Below, piece by piece: positions 13,593 through 15,422 of a DNA stretch of 15,422 nt (position 1 is the first letter of the stretch; each line of letters opens with the position of its first letter). Position numbers and translations under genes: made by a program. The stretch is from Gaiellasilicea sp038324115. Its GTDB lineage: Bacteria; Actinomycetota; Thermoleophilia; Gaiellales; Gaiellaceae. The notes under the pieces were generated by a model. The model had not been told where the DNA came from and made no database searches. It worked only from the letters and a program-made list of their open reading frames with translations. The DNA lies in NCBI GenBank assembly GCA_038324115.1, contig JBBQHQ010000055.1:1-15422 (forward strand). The letters are read 5' to 3'.

Positions 13593-13916
13593 ATGGCCCG
13601 CGCCGTGCCCACCGAGACCGCCCGCGACGTCGACCCCCTCCCGGGGCTCGACGAGCTGGCCGTCGCTGTCCTCGGCCTGAAGACCGCCGACGAGGTGCAG
13701 CGCTTCCTGCGCGACCTCTGCACGCTCCCCGAGCTGGAGGCTCTCACCCACCGTTGGCAGACCGTGCAGCTGCTCGAGCAGGGCGTCCCCTACGTCGAGA
13801 TCGCCGAGCGGGTGCCGACGAGCACCGCGACAGTGACGCGCGTCGCCCAGTGGCTCCGGCACGGCACTGGCGGCTACCGGATCGCGCTCGACCGCGCCCG
13901 CAAGGCCCGGCGCTGA
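13593..13916 (+). CDS. YerC/YecD family TrpR-like DNA-binding regulator
   Basis: A 107-residue helical protein of the YerC/TrpR superfamily. FLRDLCTLPELEALTHRWQTVQLLEQG (residues about 37-63) is the dimerisation helix region. GVPYVEIAERVPTSTATVTRVAQWLRHGTGGY (about 63-94) is the helix-turn-helix, with the A-S/T-T-A-T-x-x-R recognition helix and the closing G-T-G-G-Y typical of YerC. It is the first gene of a yerC-hisG-hisD unit, its stop overlapping the hisG start as TGATG, and is divergent from hisA. TrpR-family regulators have been linked to histidine-gene control in Gram-positive bacteria, and position here points to the same, with histidine as a possible co-repressor; this is inference. 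Length matches YerC proteins (about 100 residues). No ribosome-binding sequence is visible before the ATG, consistent with a leaderless message. Confidence 0.87.
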   Translation: MARAVPTETARDVDPLPGLDELAVAVLGLKTADEVQRFLRDLCTLPELEALTHRWQTVQLLEQGVPYVEIAERVPTSTATVTRVAQWLRHGTGGYRIALDRARKARR

Positions 13917-14802
13917 TGGCCTCCGTTCCGTTCACCCGGGCCGGCGCCAACGGCCGGCTGACGCTCGCCGTCCCGTCGAAGGGTCGGATGTCCGAGCCCG
14001 CACTCCGGCTCTGCGCCGACGCGGGACTCCGCTTCGAGGCGACCGACCGCGCCCTCGTCGTCCCCTGCGCGAACGCCCCGGTCGACCTGCTCCTCGTCCG
14101 GCCGAGCGACATCCCCGAGTACGTGCAGGACGGCGTCGTCCACCTCGGGATCACCGGCGCCAACCTCGTGGTCGAGGCGGACGCAGACGTCGTCACCCTC
14201 GCCGAGCTCGGGTTCGCCCGCTGCAGCCTTCAGGCCGCCGTCCCGGAGGACGGGCCGATCGACGACCTCGCCGGCCTCGCGGGGCTTCGCGTCGCGACCG
14301 CGTACCCGGCGACCACGAAGGCCGTCCTCGAAGAGCGCGGGATCGCCGCCGAGCTGATCACGATCTCGGGCTCCGTCGAGGCGGCGCCGCGGCTTGGGCT
14401 CTCCGATGCGATCGTCGACCTCGTCTCGACCGGCTCGACCGCGAGCGCCAACGGGCTGCGCCTGATCGGGACGCTGCTCGAGTCCCAGGCCGTCCTCGTC
14501 GGCAGCGAGGCCGCGCTGGCGGAGAAAGCCGACCTCGTCGAGCGCGTCGAGCTGATGCTCTCGGCCGTCGTCTCCGGCCGTCGCCGCCGCTACCTGATGA
14601 TGAACGCGCACGACTCGTCGCTCGAGGCGATTCGCGGCGTGCTCCCGAGCATGGGCGCGCCCTCGGTGCTGAACCTGGCCGAGGAAGGGCAGATCGCGAT
14701 CCACGCCGCGGTCGACGCGGACGACGTCTGGAACCTGCTCGGCCCGCTCAAGGCGGCCGGCGCGTCCTCGATCCTCGTCCTGCCGGTGGAGCGGCTCGTC
14801 CC

Positions 14803-14806
<4 letters not shown>
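13916..14806 (+). CDS. hisG: HisG, ATP phosphoribosyltransferase, long form
   Basis: A 296-residue enzyme for the first, committed step of histidine synthesis: ATP plus PRPP to phosphoribosyl-ATP. The N-terminal catalytic domain begins LTLAVPSKGRMSEPAL, with RPSDIPEYVQDGVVHLGITG following. The PRPP loop is in SGSVEAAPRLGLSDAIVDLVSTGSTASANGL (about 160-190). The C-terminal part, ending in the region EEGQIAIHAAVDADDVWNLLGPLKAAGASSILVLPVERL (read in parts), is the ACT-like regulatory domain of the long form. Such a protein is feedback-inhibited by histidine and needs no HisZ. The start is ATG 13916, overlapping the yerC TGA by one base. The open frame continues upstream to 13577, but that part is a shadow of yerC. 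The stop overlaps the hisD GTG by four bases. Confidence 0.95.

Positions 14807-15422
<616 letters not shown>

Noticed and set aside
13577..13915. N-terminal extension of hisG to 13577
   Set aside because: That part is an Arg/Pro-rich shadow of yerC in another frame; HisG homology begins just after ATG 13916.

Overview
The window is a very GC-rich, gene-dense bacterial chromosome segment with GTG starts, ATGA-type overlaps and very short spacers. A fused F420-biosynthesis gene (fbiC), high GC, and a secreted protein built of cysteine-paired Ig-like repeats suggest an actinobacterium, most likely Thermoleophilia (Gaiella/Solirubrobacter-like). That placement is inference from gene style, not a computed phylogeny.

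Layout. 1-525: the C-terminal end of an ACAD10/11-type acyl-CoA dehydrogenase. 529-1908 (minus): a membrane fatty-acid desaturase and, upstream of it, a YbaK-type Cys-tRNA(Pro)-deacylase-like protein. 1965-6680 (plus): a complete branched-chain amino-acid-type ABC importer in the order ATPase (livG), ATPase (livF), permease (livH), permease (livM), binding protein (livK). 6703-9060: fbiC, the fused FO synthase of coenzyme F420. 9111-11633: a secreted protein with a beta-propeller, four Ig-like repeats, RTX-type calcium-binding repeats and a TTTG tail. 11623-13570 (minus): hisA, then a FrnE/DsbA-like oxidoreductase with an in-frame TGA, then a degenerate metallo-beta-lactamase-fold protein, each overlapping the next by 4 bases. 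13593-15422 (plus): a YerC/TrpR-like regulator, long-form hisG and the start of hisD, also overlapping. A perfect inverted repeat lies in the short divergent region between hisA and yerC, a natural operator for histidine control.

The most striking point is at 12234-12851. Ordinary ORF calling starts this gene at 12650. The same frame continues upstream through a single TGA to an ATG that overlaps the hisA stop. The TGA sits exactly where the first cysteine of the redox motif C-P-F-C belongs, giving U-P-F-C. A hairpin begins immediately after it, with 18 nt from TGA to a G-starting 8-nt apical loop, as expected of a bacterial SECIS element. TGA is a normal stop for many genes here, so global recoding is unlikely. 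I interpret the gene as a selenocysteine-containing FrnE-like oxidoreductase.

Other points to check are a livH reading frame whose only well-placed start is ATC, hairpins over the translation starts of fbiC and of the secreted protein, a livK product with a signal peptide but no cysteine for lipid anchoring, and apparently leaderless divergent promoters at hisA/yerC. No tRNA, rRNA, CRISPR array or insertion sequence was seen. No gene-free stretch exceeds about 60 bases.
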